Positions 8,503-17,252 of a DNA stretch of 64,000 nt are shown piece after piece. The position numbers were made by a program, and so were the translations under genes. This stretch comes from Dongia sedimenti (GTDB taxonomy: Bacteria > Pseudomonadota > Alphaproteobacteria > Dongiales > Dongiaceae), in NCBI GenBank assembly GCA_030715195.1, contig JAUYVI010000001.1:434001-498000 (forward strand), read 5' to 3'. Under the pieces are notes generated by a model that made no database searches, was not told the origin of the DNA, and saw only the letters and a program-made list of their open reading frames with translations. Each line of letters opens with the position of its first letter. Position 1 is the first letter of the stretch.

Positions 8503-9047
8503 GGCCGATCCCGGCGGTGCTGGTCTTCGCTTGGGGTGCGGCGGAAGCGGTGCTCTTCTTCGTGGTCGCGGATGTGCCGATCACCCTGATGACGGCGCGC
8601 AGCGGTTTTCGCACCGGGCTCATCGCCGCGCTCTGGGCGACGGGCGGCGCATTGCTGGGCGGGGCTCTCCTCTATCTCTGGGCCGGTGCCGATGCCGGCG
8701 GTGTCGATCGGCTGCTCGATCTCGTGCCGGCGGTGAGTGCCGGTCAGATCGCGGCGGTCCGGCAGCAGATGGCCGAGGAATGGATCACCGCGACGCTGGC
8801 CGGCGGTTTCCGCGGCGATCCCTACAAGCTCCATGCCGCCGCGGCCGGCGCGCAGGGCCTCTCGCTGCTGCCGTTCCTGGCGATCAGCGCCATCGCACGC
8901 CTGTCGCGCTTCCTCTGCAGCGCCGCACTGTCGCAGGCTCTGACATGGGTCCTGCGGCGGTTCGGCCGGGCACGATGGGCGCCGCCGCTGATCGGCATCT
9001 TTTGGATCGGCTTCTACGCCTGGTACTGGACCTGGATGCCTTGGTAG
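8499..9047 (+). CDS. Small integral membrane protein, YqaA/DedA-like
   Basis: A 182-aa protein with roughly four hydrophobic segments. The opening motif (WGAAEAVLFFVVADVPITLMTAR), followed by a Gly-rich GALLGGALLYLWAG segment, resembles the YqaA branch of the SNARE-associated/DedA superfamily, whose members include lipid scramblases and transporters. The GTG at 8499 is chosen because it overlaps the stop of the acyltransferase gene in the same GTGA pattern used twice in this operon; a TTG two codons earlier also exists. By context it may move or protect the lipid made by the three upstream enzymes. The homology call is from pattern only. Confidence 0.6.
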   Translation: MRPIPAVLVFAWGAAEAVLFFVVADVPITLMTARSGFRTGLIAALWATGGALLGGALLYLWAGADAGGVDRLLDLVPAVSAGQIAAVRQQMAEEWITATLAGGFRGDPYKLHAAAAGAQGLSLLPFLAISAIARLSRFLCSAALSQALTWVLRRFGRARWAPPLIGIFWIGFYAWYWTWMPW

Positions 9048-9051
9048 CTCC

Positions 9052-9495
9052 CTAACGCAGGAAGATGTCGATGTAATCGGCGACGGCGTCGCAGGGATTT
9101 TCCACCGGATACATGCGCCAGTACTTCCGGGCGCCCTTGCGTTCGAAGGTGACTTCGCCCTCGCGGGTGCATTCCTTCCCTTCGAAGATGTGATAGACCT
9201 TGGTGACGATCTTGCCTTTGAAGGTGAAGGTCGTCTGGTCGATCTTGGTCACCACGCCGTCGAGCGAAACGAACCCTTCCTTGGCGTCGTTGCGGCCGGT
9301 CAGCCGCCATTCCCCGTTCTCCTGTTTCACCTCGGCGCGGCCGGCATCCTTCAAGCCGCCGGTGCCGATCCATTGCAGCGTCAAGGCGTGCTTGCCGAGC
9401 AGCTGCTTCGCGGCCTTTGGATCGTTGATGACGGGATCGGCTTGAGCGCTGGCAGCCCCGAATGCGAGTGCCGCCAGGACGAACAGCATCTTCAT
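9052..9495 (-). CDS. Secreted protein of unknown function
   Basis: A 147-aa protein with a clean signal peptide (MKMLFVLAALAFGAASAQA, cleavage after AQA near residue 19). The mature part is beta-rich and contains two cysteines (ECTRE and NPCDA) that could form a disulfide. I do not recognise the family. The sequence opens INDPKAAKQLLGKHALTLQWI and describes a small lipocalin-like or META-like barrel at best (weak inference). The ATG overlaps the stop of the DmpA-type peptidase gene (ATGA), so they form an operon, and the gene ends 4 bp from the convergent phospholipid operon. Confidence 0.75.
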   Translation of the reverse strand: MKMLFVLAALAFGAASAQADPVINDPKAAKQLLGKHALTLQWIGTGGLKDAGRAEVKQENGEWRLTGRNDAKEGFVSLDGVVTKIDQTTFTFKGKIVTKVYHIFEGKECTREGEVTFERKGARKYWRMYPVENPCDAVADYIDIFLR

Positions 9496-10565
9496 TTCGG
9501 CCCCCGATACTTCGCGGCGATTTCCTGCAGGCGATCGTGCGGCACCGCATGCGCTGTGCGGCCCTTGTAGCCGGTCATGGTGTCGGCCGCGACCAGGGCG
9601 TTCCAGATCGCCTCCTCGGTCGCTTCGGCGGCCGCCTGGAACAGCGGCGTGCATTCGTCCATGCCGAGCATGCGCACATCGGCCATCTTCGACCCAAGCG
9701 GTACACGGTTGCCGGTCGAGAAGGCGAGGAAGATGTCGCCGCTGCCGTTGGAGCCGTATCCGCCGACCCAGGCCAAGCCCGTGGTCGCGCGGCGGGCGAG
9801 GCGCTGGCATTGGATCGGCAGCAGCGGCGCATCGGTCGCGAGAATGACGATGATCGAGCCCTGGCCCTCTTTCGGTTCCCAATGGGCGCTCGGAACCTGG
9901 TCGATGCCGAGCTCGAGCCCGACCGGCGCATTGCCGCAGCGGAGCAAAGCGCGGTTGCCGTAATTCGCCTGGACCAAGGCGCCGACGGTCCAGCCGCCGC
10001 GCGCCGACGGCACCTTGCGCGAGGCGGTGCCGGTGCCGCCCTTGAACTCATGGGTGATCATGCCGGTGCCGCCGCCGACATTGCCTTCCTGCGGCAAGCC
10101 GCCTTTGGCGGATTCCAGCGCCTGCAAGGCGAGCTCCTGGGTCACCGGGAAGCTCTCGGCATCGGAGAGCCAGCCGTCCCAGGTCTCCGCGGTGACCGGG
10201 AGATGCCAGGCCTGCTCGATGCCGCGCTTGGCGGCGAGCACGCAGATCGAATCCCGAACGACCCCGACCGCATGGGTGTTGGTGATGCAGATCGGCGAGG
10301 CGAGCAGCCCCTGTTCGGCCAGCCAGATCGTGCCGGTCATCTCGCCGTTGCCGTTGAAGCTGTGGAAGCCGGCGAAGCGGAAATCGGTGTAGATGTCGGC
10401 CGACGGCCAGATCGCGGTGACGCCGGTGCGCACCACCTTCGGCTCGTCGCGGATCAGCGTCGCGGTGCCGACCGTGACCCCGGCGACGTCGGTGATGGCA
10501 TTCAGCGGTCCCGGCGGCATCTGCCCGAGGCTGATGCCGAGGTCACGCAAACGCGGCTTGCTCAT
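9492..10565 (-). CDS. P1/S58-family peptidase, DmpA-like aminopeptidase
   Basis: A 357-aa Ntn-type hydrolase. Family members (DmpA, beta-peptidyl aminopeptidase BapA) self-cleave before a serine that becomes the nucleophile. The N-terminus RLRDLGISLGQMPPGPLNAITDVAGVTVG is classic, as is the later GNGSGDIFLAFSTGNR. The cleavage site should be the Gly-Ser within SNGSGD around residue 275. Substrates are N-terminal D- or beta-amino acid peptides or amides. No signal peptide is visible, so it is cytoplasmic. It is first in a two-gene operon with the secreted protein. Confidence 0.9.
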   Translation of the reverse strand: MSKPRLRDLGISLGQMPPGPLNAITDVAGVTVGTATLIRDEPKVVRTGVTAIWPSADIYTDFRFAGFHSFNGNGEMTGTIWLAEQGLLASPICITNTHAVGVVRDSICVLAAKRGIEQAWHLPVTAETWDGWLSDAESFPVTQELALQALESAKGGLPQEGNVGGGTGMITHEFKGGTGTASRKVPSARGGWTVGALVQANYGNRALLRCGNAPVGLELGIDQVPSAHWEPKEGQGSIIVILATDAPLLPIQCQRLARRATTGLAWVGGYGSNGSGDIFLAFSTGNRVPLGSKMADVRMLGMDECTPLFQAAAEATEEAIWNALVAADTMTGYKGRTAHAVPHDRLQEIAAKYRGPK

Positions 10566-10594
10566 AATTCCCCCATTGAAAAGCGGGGGGCAGT

Positions 10595-11512
10595 CTAGCC
10601 GACTTGCTCCGGTAAACGCATCCAGTCCGGAACGGAGGGGCGAACGGTCGCGCCGCCCGCGGAGAGTCCCTCGGCGCGGGCCCGGTCGAGGTGCTCAAGC
10701 CGCAGCATGGCGAGGCCGTGCTTGCCGTCAGGGCCGAGGCTGCGGAGTTCGCCGGCTTCGACTCCGCCCAGCATCAGCGCGGTGCCGGGGGCGGGCGCTT
10801 CGCCGCTGATCTCCACGGGGAGCAGGCGCTTGCGGACCAGGCCGCGATAGCGGGTGCGGGCGGTCAGCTCCTGGCCCATATAGCAGCCTTTGTCCCAGTC
10901 GATCGCGTGCAGTTCCTCGAAGCCGTTCTCCAGCAGGATGCCCTTGTCGGGCACTAGGTCCCGGCTGCCCGAGGGGACGCCGAGCGTCACGCGCAGCCGT
11001 TCGAACTCTTCGATCGGCGCGGCGCTGAAGCCGGCCGCGCGGGCGATCGCCTCCGCCTCGGCGCGCGGCAGGAAGGCGCGGGCGCCGAGCGCGGGCAGGC
11101 GCGGATCGACAAAGACCACGCCGCCGCCCAGGGGCTTGGCCAGGCCCGGCGCGTCGCCAAGGCCGAGCTTCGCCAGCGCCTGCGGTCCGGCGAAGACCAC
11201 CACGGCCCAGTCGGCGCCGGCATCGAGGACTTTGACCTTGGAGCGCAAGCGGTACATCGAGAGGCGCTTGACCAGATCCGCCCGGCGCTCGGTTTCGGGA
11301 TCGAGCAGATAGCGGCCGCCGCTCTCGGCCACGCTGAAATCGTGCAGGAACTTGCCCTGCGGGGTCAGGAAGGCGCTGTAGATCGCCTGGGTTTCGCTGA
11401 CCCGGCGGGTGTCGTTGCTGATCAAGCCCTGGAGGAAAGCCTGACGGTCCTCGCCCTCGACCGCGACCGGGGTCCGAAACGTGTCGATGGCAAAAAAATC
11501 CGTACCGGTCAT
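10595..11512 (-). CDS. ygfZ: Folate-binding protein YgfZ (Fe-S cluster assembly factor)
   Basis: A 305-aa cytoplasmic protein of the GcvT-like fold. The YgfZ signature K-G-C-Y-x-G-Q-E is present as KGCYMGQELTART, and the N-terminus has LQGLISND and SAFLTPQGKFLHDF as in the family. E. coli YgfZ (IbaG/IscA pathway partner) uses tetrahydrofolate to help maintain certain Fe-S enzymes such as MiaB. It is transcribed divergently from the phosphofructokinase gene with 84 bp between them. The start is the first ATG, and the frame matches the family length. Confidence 0.93.
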   Translation of the reverse strand: MTGTDFFAIDTFRTPVAVEGEDRQAFLQGLISNDTRRVSETQAIYSAFLTPQGKFLHDFSVAESGGRYLLDPETERRADLVKRLSMYRLRSKVKVLDAGADWAVVVFAGPQALAKLGLGDAPGLAKPLGGGVVFVDPRLPALGARAFLPRAEAEAIARAAGFSAAPIEEFERLRVTLGVPSGSRDLVPDKGILLENGFEELHAIDWDKGCYMGQELTARTRYRGLVRKRLLPVEISGEAPAPGTALMLGGVEAGELRSLGPDGKHGLAMLRLEHLDRARAEGLSAGGATVRPSVPDWMRLPEQVG

Positions 11513-11523
11513 GTGGCTATGGC

Positions 11524-11551
11524 TTGGCTGCTGTGCGATCTATGGTAATAG
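11524..11551 (+). promoter_or_regulatory. Candidate sigma-70-type promoter for pfk
   Basis: TTGGCT (11524-11529) and TAATAG (11546-11551) are separated by 16 bp, about 45 bp before the phosphofructokinase ATG in the short divergent interval with ygfZ. Both boxes differ from consensus, so confidence is moderate. Confidence 0.4.
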
Positions 11552-11596
11552 TCGGGTGCTTCCGGAAAATTGCAAGGCCAGGGATCCAGAGAGACG

Positions 11597-12691
11597 ATGA
11601 AGCGGATCGGATTGTTGACCAGCGGCGGCGATTGCGCCGGGCTGAACGCGGCCCTTCGTGCCGTATACGCGCGCGCGCATCATGGTTATGGCTGGACCGT
11701 TGTGGGTATCCGCAACGGCACCGCCGGGTTGATGGAACGGCCGGTCCAGGCCGAGGAGCTCGATGACCGGGCGCTCTCCAGCGACCTGCTGCGGCTCGGC
11801 GGCACCATCCTCGGGACCACCAACAAGGGCAATCCCTTCAAGTTCCCGATGGAGGATGGCAGCTTCGTCGATCGCTCGAACGAGGTGATCGAGGGCTATC
11901 GCAAGCTGAACCTCGACGCGCTGATCATGATCGGCGGCGATGGGTCGATGGCGATCATCCGCAAGCTGGCGAAGCAGGGCAACATTCCGCTGGTCGCGAT
12001 CCCGAAGACCATCGACAACGACATCGGCGCGACCGAGACCTCGATCGGCTTCGAGACCGCGGTCCAGGCCGCGACTTCGGCGCTCGACCACCTGCAGCCG
12101 ACGGCGGCCTCGCACAGCCGCGTCATGGTGCTGGAACTGATGGGCCGCGATGCCGGCCATATCGCGCTCTGGGCCGGCATCGCCGGCGGCGCCGACGTGA
12201 TCCTCATTCCGGAAATCCCCTACAAGCTCTCCGCGGTCTGCGAGAAGCTGGAGCAGCTGAAGAAGCGCGGTCGCAATTTCGCGCTGGTAGTGGTGGCGGA
12301 ATCGGTGAAGACCGAAACCGGCGAGGCGGTGACCGCGGTGCATGGCGGCGGCGCCGGCGCCACCCGGACCTATGGCGGCATCGGCCAGTATATCGGCGAG
12401 GAGATCGCGCGCCTGACCGGCGCGGAGACCCGCGTCACCGTGCTCGGCCACGTGCAGCGCGGCGGCACGCCCGAGCCCGGCGATCGCGTGATCGCCTCTG
12501 CGTTCGGCGTGCATGCGGTCGATCTCATTGCCGAGAAGCGCTATGACCGCATGGTCGGCTGGAACAACCGTCGGGTCGTCGATGTGCCGATCGAGGACGC
12601 GATCCGTGCCGCGCAGACGGTCGACCCGCAGGGCGAACTGGTCACCGCGGCGCGCGGCCTCGGAATCAGCTTCGGCGATTCGATCGCGTGA
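11597..12691 (+). CDS. 6-phosphofructokinase (ATP- or PPi-dependent)
   Basis: A 364-aa group A phosphofructokinase that phosphorylates fructose 6-phosphate in glycolysis. The nucleotide site reads LLTSGGDCAGLNA, the metal/phosphate-donor site GGDGS (113-117) and the catalytic loop PKTIDNDI (136-143), then MGRDAGHIA and LGHVQRGGTPEPGDR. Gly116 fits ATP-dependent enzymes, while Lys137 before TID is usual for pyrophosphate-dependent and long-clade forms, so the donor is uncertain. ATG 11597 follows an AGAGAG site. It overlaps a TIGR02444 gene by GTGA. Many alphaproteobacteria lack this enzyme and use the Entner-Doudoroff route, so its presence is informative. Confidence 0.93.
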   Translation: MKRIGLLTSGGDCAGLNAALRAVYARAHHGYGWTVVGIRNGTAGLMERPVQAEELDDRALSSDLLRLGGTILGTTNKGNPFKFPMEDGSFVDRSNEVIEGYRKLNLDALIMIGGDGSMAIIRKLAKQGNIPLVAIPKTIDNDIGATETSIGFETAVQAATSALDHLQPTAASHSRVMVLELMGRDAGHIALWAGIAGGADVILIPEIPYKLSAVCEKLEQLKKRGRNFALVVVAESVKTETGEAVTAVHGGGAGATRTYGGIGQYIGEEIARLTGAETRVTVLGHVQRGGTPEPGDRVIASAFGVHAVDLIAEKRYDRMVGWNNRRVVDVPIEDAIRAAQTVDPQGELVTAARGLGISFGDSIA

Positions 12692-13191
12692 CGCGGCTCG
12701 ATCCCGGCGCGTTCTGGGAGTTCAGCCTCGCTTACTACAGCCGTGAGCGCGTCTCCGCCGCCTGCCTCTCGCTGCAGAACCGGCGCGGGGCCGACGTGAA
12801 TATCCTGTTGTTCTGCTGCTGGCTGGCGACCCTGGGCCTCAAGGTCGAGCCGGCCGGCCTGCACGCCGCCAACGCCGCTGTCGAAGCCTGGCGCCGCGAC
12901 GTGCTGGAGCCGTTGCGCGGGGCGCGCCGCGCGGTCGCCGAGCAGTTTCCCGAGCTCGCCAAATCCGACCGGCAGGCGATCAAGCACGGCGTGCTCTCGG
13001 TCGAGCTCGAATGCGAGCGGGTCGCGCAGGAGAAGATCGCCCAGGCCGCGACCGGCGTGGGTCCGGCCGACGAGGGCGCCACGCCGCTGCAGATCGCCAG
13101 CGCCGCGCTCGAGGCCTACCTCGACATGATCGTCGGGACGCCCGACGAGCAGGATGCCGCCGACTTGGCGGCACTTCTTGAACCGCTTTAA
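12688..13191 (+). CDS. TIGR02444 family protein of unknown function
   Basis: A 167-aa protein whose N-terminal half matches the TIGR02444 pattern: FWEFSLAYYSRERVSAACLSLQ, then GADVNILLFCCWLATLG. The C-terminal half is helical and acidic with a conserved-looking LSVELECERVAQEKI stretch. No function is established for the family. The GTG start overlaps the pfk stop (GTGA), so it is co-translated with phosphofructokinase. This is compatible with either a regulatory role or simple operon packing. It is followed by 127 bp with the candidate stress promoter of the trehalose genes. Confidence 0.82.
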   Translation: MTRLDPGAFWEFSLAYYSRERVSAACLSLQNRRGADVNILLFCCWLATLGLKVEPAGLHAANAAVEAWRRDVLEPLRGARRAVAEQFPELAKSDRQAIKHGVLSVELECERVAQEKIAQAATGVGPADEGATPLQIASAALEAYLDMIVGTPDEQDAADLAALLEPL

Positions 13192-13230
13192 AATTTCGGG
13201 CTAGACTCGAAACTCGCACTGCGCACCCGT

Positions 13231-13255
13231 GGAACTGGATTACCACAGGCGTGTT
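13231..13255 (+). promoter_or_regulatory. Candidate EcfG-type general stress promoter
   Basis: GGAAC (13231-13235) is followed after 16 bp by TGTT (13252-13255). This matches the alphaproteobacterial EcfG consensus GGAAC-N16/17-CGTT except for one base in the -10 box. It lies 64 bp before the GH15-otsA start. Trehalose synthesis is a known general-stress output in several alphaproteobacteria, which supports the reading. Confidence 0.5.
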
Positions 13256-13318
13256 GTTATTTCGTTCGGAGCGTTTCGTTCCGGCCTTCACGCACACTAC
13301 TAACATGGATTAGGGCCG

Positions 13319-15118
13319 ATGAGCAGCCTGGACCTTGCCGTCATCGGGAACAGCAGCGTATCAGCGATGATCGATCGGCAGGCCCGCATCGTCTTCGCGA
13401 GCCTGCCGCGCCTCGACTCCGATCCGGTCTTCTGTTCCCTGCTTCGGGGCGGCGCGGGCGCCGATGCCACGCAGCAGGACGGGACGTTTTCGGTCGAACT
13501 GCGCGACTTCGCGAGCTCGGAACAATCCTACATCGACAACACCGCGGTCCTTCATTCGGTGCTCACCGACGATGACGGCGGTGCCGTGGAAATCGTCGAC
13601 TTCGCCCCGCGCTACGACGAGCATAACCGAATACACAGGCCGCCGATGCTGGTACGCCGGATAACCCCGGTAGCCGGCCGCCCGATGATCCGCGTCGTCG
13701 TTCGGCCGATGGGCGACTACGGCAAGTCATCGTTGCGTGCGGTACGCGGCAGTCACCACATCGTCTTCATGGGCGATCGCAATCGGCACCGCCTGACGAC
13801 CAACATTCCGATCAGCTACGTCATGGAAGAGCGCTATTTCAGGATCGACCAGCAATGCTGGATCCTGTGGGCGCCGGACGAGCCGATCGAAGCCGACCTG
13901 GAAGATCTCTGCCGCCGCTACTTCGAGACAACGACGGCGCATTGGCGGCTCTGGGTACGCGGCCTCTCCATTCCGTTCGAGTGGCAGGAGGCGGTGATTC
14001 GCGCCGCCATCACGCTGAAGCTCTGCATGTTCGAGGAGACGGGTGCCATCGTCGCGGCCCTCACGACCTCGATCCCGGAGGCGCCGAACACGGTTCGCAA
14101 CTGGGATTACCGCTACTGCTGGCTGCGGGACGCGGTGTTCGTGATCCGCGCACTCAATCGGCTCGGCGTCACGCGCACGATGGAGCAGTACATCGGCTTC
14201 ATCACCGACGTGATCGATCTCGCCGAAGAGGGCGTGATCCAACCGGTCTACGGCATATCCCGCGAGGACGATCTGACCGAGAGCATCGCCGAAGGGTTGG
14301 CGGGCTACCGCGGCATGGGTCCGGTGCGCGTGGGCAATGCGGCCTACGAGCAGGTGCAGAACGACGTCTATGGCAGCCTGGTCCTGGCGGCCGTGCACTT
14401 GTTCTTCGATTATCGGCTGCTGCGGAAGCCCGCGAACGAGGAGCTCTACGATCAGCTCGAGTTCCTCGGGCAGCGTGCGATCCAGTATTTCGACAAGCCT
14501 GACGCGGGTCCATGGGAACTCCGAGGCTCCGCTTCGGTCCATACGTTCTCGGCCATGATGTGCTGGGCCGCCTGCGATCGGCTGAAGCGCATTGCACGCG
14601 TCATGGGCCGTACGGACAGAACCGAGTTCTGGAGCGACAAGGCGGAGCATCTGAAGCTCGAGATCGAACGCCGTACTTGGTCCGAATCCCGCAACAGTTT
14701 CGTATCGACCTTCGACGGAAACGAACTCGACGCGAGCCTGCTGCTGATGGCCCAGATCGGCTTCGTCCAGGCCAATGACGCGCGCTACATCGCAACGGTC
14801 GAGCGGATCGGGCAGGAACTCAAACGCGGCGACTTCATTTATCGATATGTGGTGAAGGATGACTTCGGCGAGCCGGAAACGGCCTTCCTGATCTGCACGT
14901 TTTGGTACATTGATGCGCTGGCCTCGATCGGGCGTACGCTCGAAGCCCGTGCCCTGTTCGACAGGATGATGACCTATCGGAATCGGTTTGGGCTTTTCTC
15001 GGAGGATGTGGACCCGAAGACGGGAGAGTTGTGGGGCAATTTTCCGCAGGCCTATTCGATGGTGGGTCTGATCAACTCCGCCATGAATCTGAGCTTGAGT
15101 TGGGAGGAAGCATCATGA
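13319..15118 (+). CDS. Glycoside hydrolase family 15 protein (trehalase/glucoamylase-like)
   Basis: A 599-aa cytoplasmic protein (no signal peptide). The N-terminal beta-sandwich (about 1-220) begins with DLAVIGNSSVSAMID, as in bacterial GH15 proteins. An (alpha/alpha)6 barrel follows, with NWDYRYCWLRDAVF, the likely general acid Glu400 in GPWELRG, and the likely base Glu562 in FSEDVDPKTGELWGNFPQAYS. GH15 includes glucoamylases and, in mycobacteria, trehalases. Overlap with otsA (ATGA) suggests action on trehalose or an alpha-glucan, but the substrate is not proven. A candidate EcfG promoter lies upstream. Confidence 0.88.
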   Translation: MSSLDLAVIGNSSVSAMIDRQARIVFASLPRLDSDPVFCSLLRGGAGADATQQDGTFSVELRDFASSEQSYIDNTAVLHSVLTDDDGGAVEIVDFAPRYDEHNRIHRPPMLVRRITPVAGRPMIRVVVRPMGDYGKSSLRAVRGSHHIVFMGDRNRHRLTTNIPISYVMEERYFRIDQQCWILWAPDEPIEADLEDLCRRYFETTTAHWRLWVRGLSIPFEWQEAVIRAAITLKLCMFEETGAIVAALTTSIPEAPNTVRNWDYRYCWLRDAVFVIRALNRLGVTRTMEQYIGFITDVIDLAEEGVIQPVYGISREDDLTESIAEGLAGYRGMGPVRVGNAAYEQVQNDVYGSLVLAAVHLFFDYRLLRKPANEELYDQLEFLGQRAIQYFDKPDAGPWELRGSASVHTFSAMMCWAACDRLKRIARVMGRTDRTEFWSDKAEHLKLEIERRTWSESRNSFVSTFDGNELDASLLLMAQIGFVQANDARYIATVERIGQELKRGDFIYRYVVKDDFGEPETAFLICTFWYIDALASIGRTLEARALFDRMMTYRNRFGLFSEDVDPKTGELWGNFPQAYSMVGLINSAMNLSLSWEEAS

Positions 15119-16500
15119 CCCGTTTGATCGTCGTCTCAAATCGCGTGGCGATGCCGCGGGACCGGGCGGCCCGGGCCGGCGGCCTGGCGGTGGGCGTGCT
15201 CTCCGCTCTGAAGCGCTCGGGCGGGATGTGGTTCGGTTGGAGCGGTGAGACCAGCGAGTCGCCGGCGCCGCAGCCGAAGGTCGTGAAGTCCGGTGGGATA
15301 ACCTACGCCACCATCGATTTCACCGCCGACGAGTTCGACGCCTATTACAACGGCTATTGCAACAGCACGCTCTGGCCGTTGCTGCATTATCGCCTCGGCC
15401 TGGTCGAGCACTCGCGGCAGAACCAGGACGCCTATATGCGCATCAACGCCCGATTTGCCGATCATCTGGCGACGCTGGTGCGGCCGGGCGACGTCATCTG
15501 GATCCACGACTATCAGCTGATGGCGCTGCCGGGTGAGCTCAGGCTGCGTGGCTTGCGCAACCGCATCGGCTTCTTCCTGCATATCCCACTGCCGGGGCCG
15601 GAGATCTTCTGCGCACTGCCGGCGCATAAGCAATTGATGGGTTCGCTGGCCGAAGCGGATCTGGTCGGTTTCCAGACCGAGAGCGATCTCCGTGCTTTTC
15701 GCGACTATGCGCTCTATGAAGCCGGCGGTTCGCAGCGGCCTGACGGCGCGATCGAGATGTTCGGACGGCGATTGCGTGCCGGCGTCTTTCCGATCGGCAT
15801 CGACGTCGAGGAGATGAAGGCCCTCGCCGTTGAAGCCGAGAATGACGAAGAGGTGCGGCGCCTGGCCGACAGCATCTCCAGCCGTCAACTCATCATCGGT
15901 GTCGATCGGTTGGATTACAGCAAAGGCATCCTCAACCGCATCGACGCGGTGGGCGAACTGCTGACGACTCGCCCCGACTATCGCAATCGCATCACCTTCG
16001 TGCAGATCGCGGCGCCCTCGCGTATCGACGTTGCGCGTTACAAGAAGCTGCGGCGGGAGATCGAAGGCTGTGCCGGCCGCGTCAATGGCAAGCACGCCGA
16101 GATCGACTGGGTGCCGATCCGCTATCTCAACCGCGTCTTCCCGCGGCGCCAGCTGGCTGGGTTCTACCGCGTGGCGCGGGTCGGGCTGGTGACGCCGCTG
16201 CGCGACGGCATGAACCTGGTGGCGAAGGAATACGTGGCGGCCCAGAATCCGAGCGATCCCGGTGTGCTGGTGCTCTCGCGTTTCGCCGGCGCCGCGCGGG
16301 ACATGAAAGGCGCCATCATCGTCAATCCGTTCGACCAGGTGGAGATGGCCGAGGCCCTCGACCAGGCCTTGCGCATGCCGCTGCCCGAGCGGCAGGAGCG
16401 CTGGCGCAAGCTCATGGGCGCGTTGCAGCGCAACGACCTCGCAACCTGGTCGGACAGCTTCCTGGATACCCTGAACACCAGCGAGCGCGCGGCGGCCTAG
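15115..16500 (+). CDS. otsA: Trehalose-6-phosphate synthase
   Basis: A 461-aa GT20 enzyme that joins glucose from UDP-glucose to glucose 6-phosphate. Visible features are RLIVVSNRVA at the N-terminus, GGLAVGVLSAL (UDP-glucose and phosphate contacts), WIHDYQLMALP, FFLHIPLPGPEIF, VDRLDYSKGILNR, and the C-terminal donor-site segment TPLRDGMNLVAKEYVAAQ. ATG 15115 overlaps the GH15 stop. The stop TAG shares the palindrome CTAG with the stop of convergent otsB, so the two coding regions overlap by 3-4 bp. The product feeds OtsB and gives trehalose for osmotic and desiccation protection. Confidence 0.95.
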   Translation: MTRLIVVSNRVAMPRDRAARAGGLAVGVLSALKRSGGMWFGWSGETSESPAPQPKVVKSGGITYATIDFTADEFDAYYNGYCNSTLWPLLHYRLGLVEHSRQNQDAYMRINARFADHLATLVRPGDVIWIHDYQLMALPGELRLRGLRNRIGFFLHIPLPGPEIFCALPAHKQLMGSLAEADLVGFQTESDLRAFRDYALYEAGGSQRPDGAIEMFGRRLRAGVFPIGIDVEEMKALAVEAENDEEVRRLADSISSRQLIIGVDRLDYSKGILNRIDAVGELLTTRPDYRNRITFVQIAAPSRIDVARYKKLRREIEGCAGRVNGKHAEIDWVPIRYLNRVFPRRQLAGFYRVARVGLVTPLRDGMNLVAKEYVAAQNPSDPGVLVLSRFAGAARDMKGAIIVNPFDQVEMAEALDQALRMPLPERQERWRKLMGALQRNDLATWSDSFLDTLNTSERAAA

Positions 16501-17252
16501 TCGAGCAGGCTGCGCAGCCAGGCGCGCACCGCCTGCGGGTCGCGCAGCGCCCAGCGCGCGTCTTCGGCCTGCAGGCCGTTGACGGCAATGCCCGCGCCGC
16601 CCAGCGCTGCCGCCGCGCGGATACCATCAATATCGGTGCGATCGTCGCCGACGAAGAGCGGATCCCGGCCGGCGAAGACCGGTAGCGTCATCAGGCGCCG
16701 CACCGCCGCGCCCTTGCTCTGTCCGCGCGAGCGGATCTCAAAGATCGCGTGTCCGGACAGGATCTCCCAATCGGAACCCAGGTCGAGCGTCGCGATGGCC
16801 TGCCGCAAGGCCGGCTCGGCCTCGGGCGCCAGGCGATAGTGGAACGAGAAGGCAGGGCCCTTGTCCTCGCCGCGCACGCCGGGCCACCGCCGACTCAATT
16901 CATCGATGATCGCCCAGGCACGATCTTGCAGCGATGCCGGCAGATGCGGCGTCACCTCCGTGACCGCGCCGTCGGGGTCGATCCGGAACTCGCCGCCATG
17001 GACGCCCGCCGCCGGCAATCCGGTCGCGCCGAGCATCCGGTCCAGCGTCGCGATGGTGCGCCCCGAGACGATCGCCAGCGCGCCGTCGAGGGCCGTGTGC
17101 AGCTTCTGCAGCAGCGGCACCAGGTCCGGCGGCACCACGACCGATTCCGGCGTGGGCGCGAGCTCGACCAGCGTGCCGTCCACATCGAGGAACAAGGCGG
17201 TGCGCTGGAGCGGGGGCCGCGGCGGAGCGGGCAGCAAGTTCACCTGCGTCAC
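16497..17252 (-). CDS. otsB: Trehalose-6-phosphate phosphatase
   Basis: A 251-aa HAD-superfamily phosphatase. Motif I is FLDVDGTLVEL with the Asp nucleophile, motif II is the serine in IVSGR, and motif IV is VGDDRTDIDG. A cap domain with the VHGGEFR segment is typical of OtsB. It removes phosphate from trehalose 6-phosphate made by OtsA. Unusually it is not in the otsA operon but faces it tail to tail, and its ATG overlaps the ubiX-like stop. It would therefore be transcribed from the ubiX side. Confidence 0.94.
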   Translation of the reverse strand: MTQVNLLPAPPRPPLQRTALFLDVDGTLVELAPTPESVVVPPDLVPLLQKLHTALDGALAIVSGRTIATLDRMLGATGLPAAGVHGGEFRIDPDGAVTEVTPHLPASLQDRAWAIIDELSRRWPGVRGEDKGPAFSFHYRLAPEAEPALRQAIATLDLGSDWEILSGHAIFEIRSRGQSKGAAVRRLMTLPVFAGRDPLFVGDDRTDIDGIRAAAALGGAGIAVNGLQAEDARWALRDPQAVRAWLRSLLD

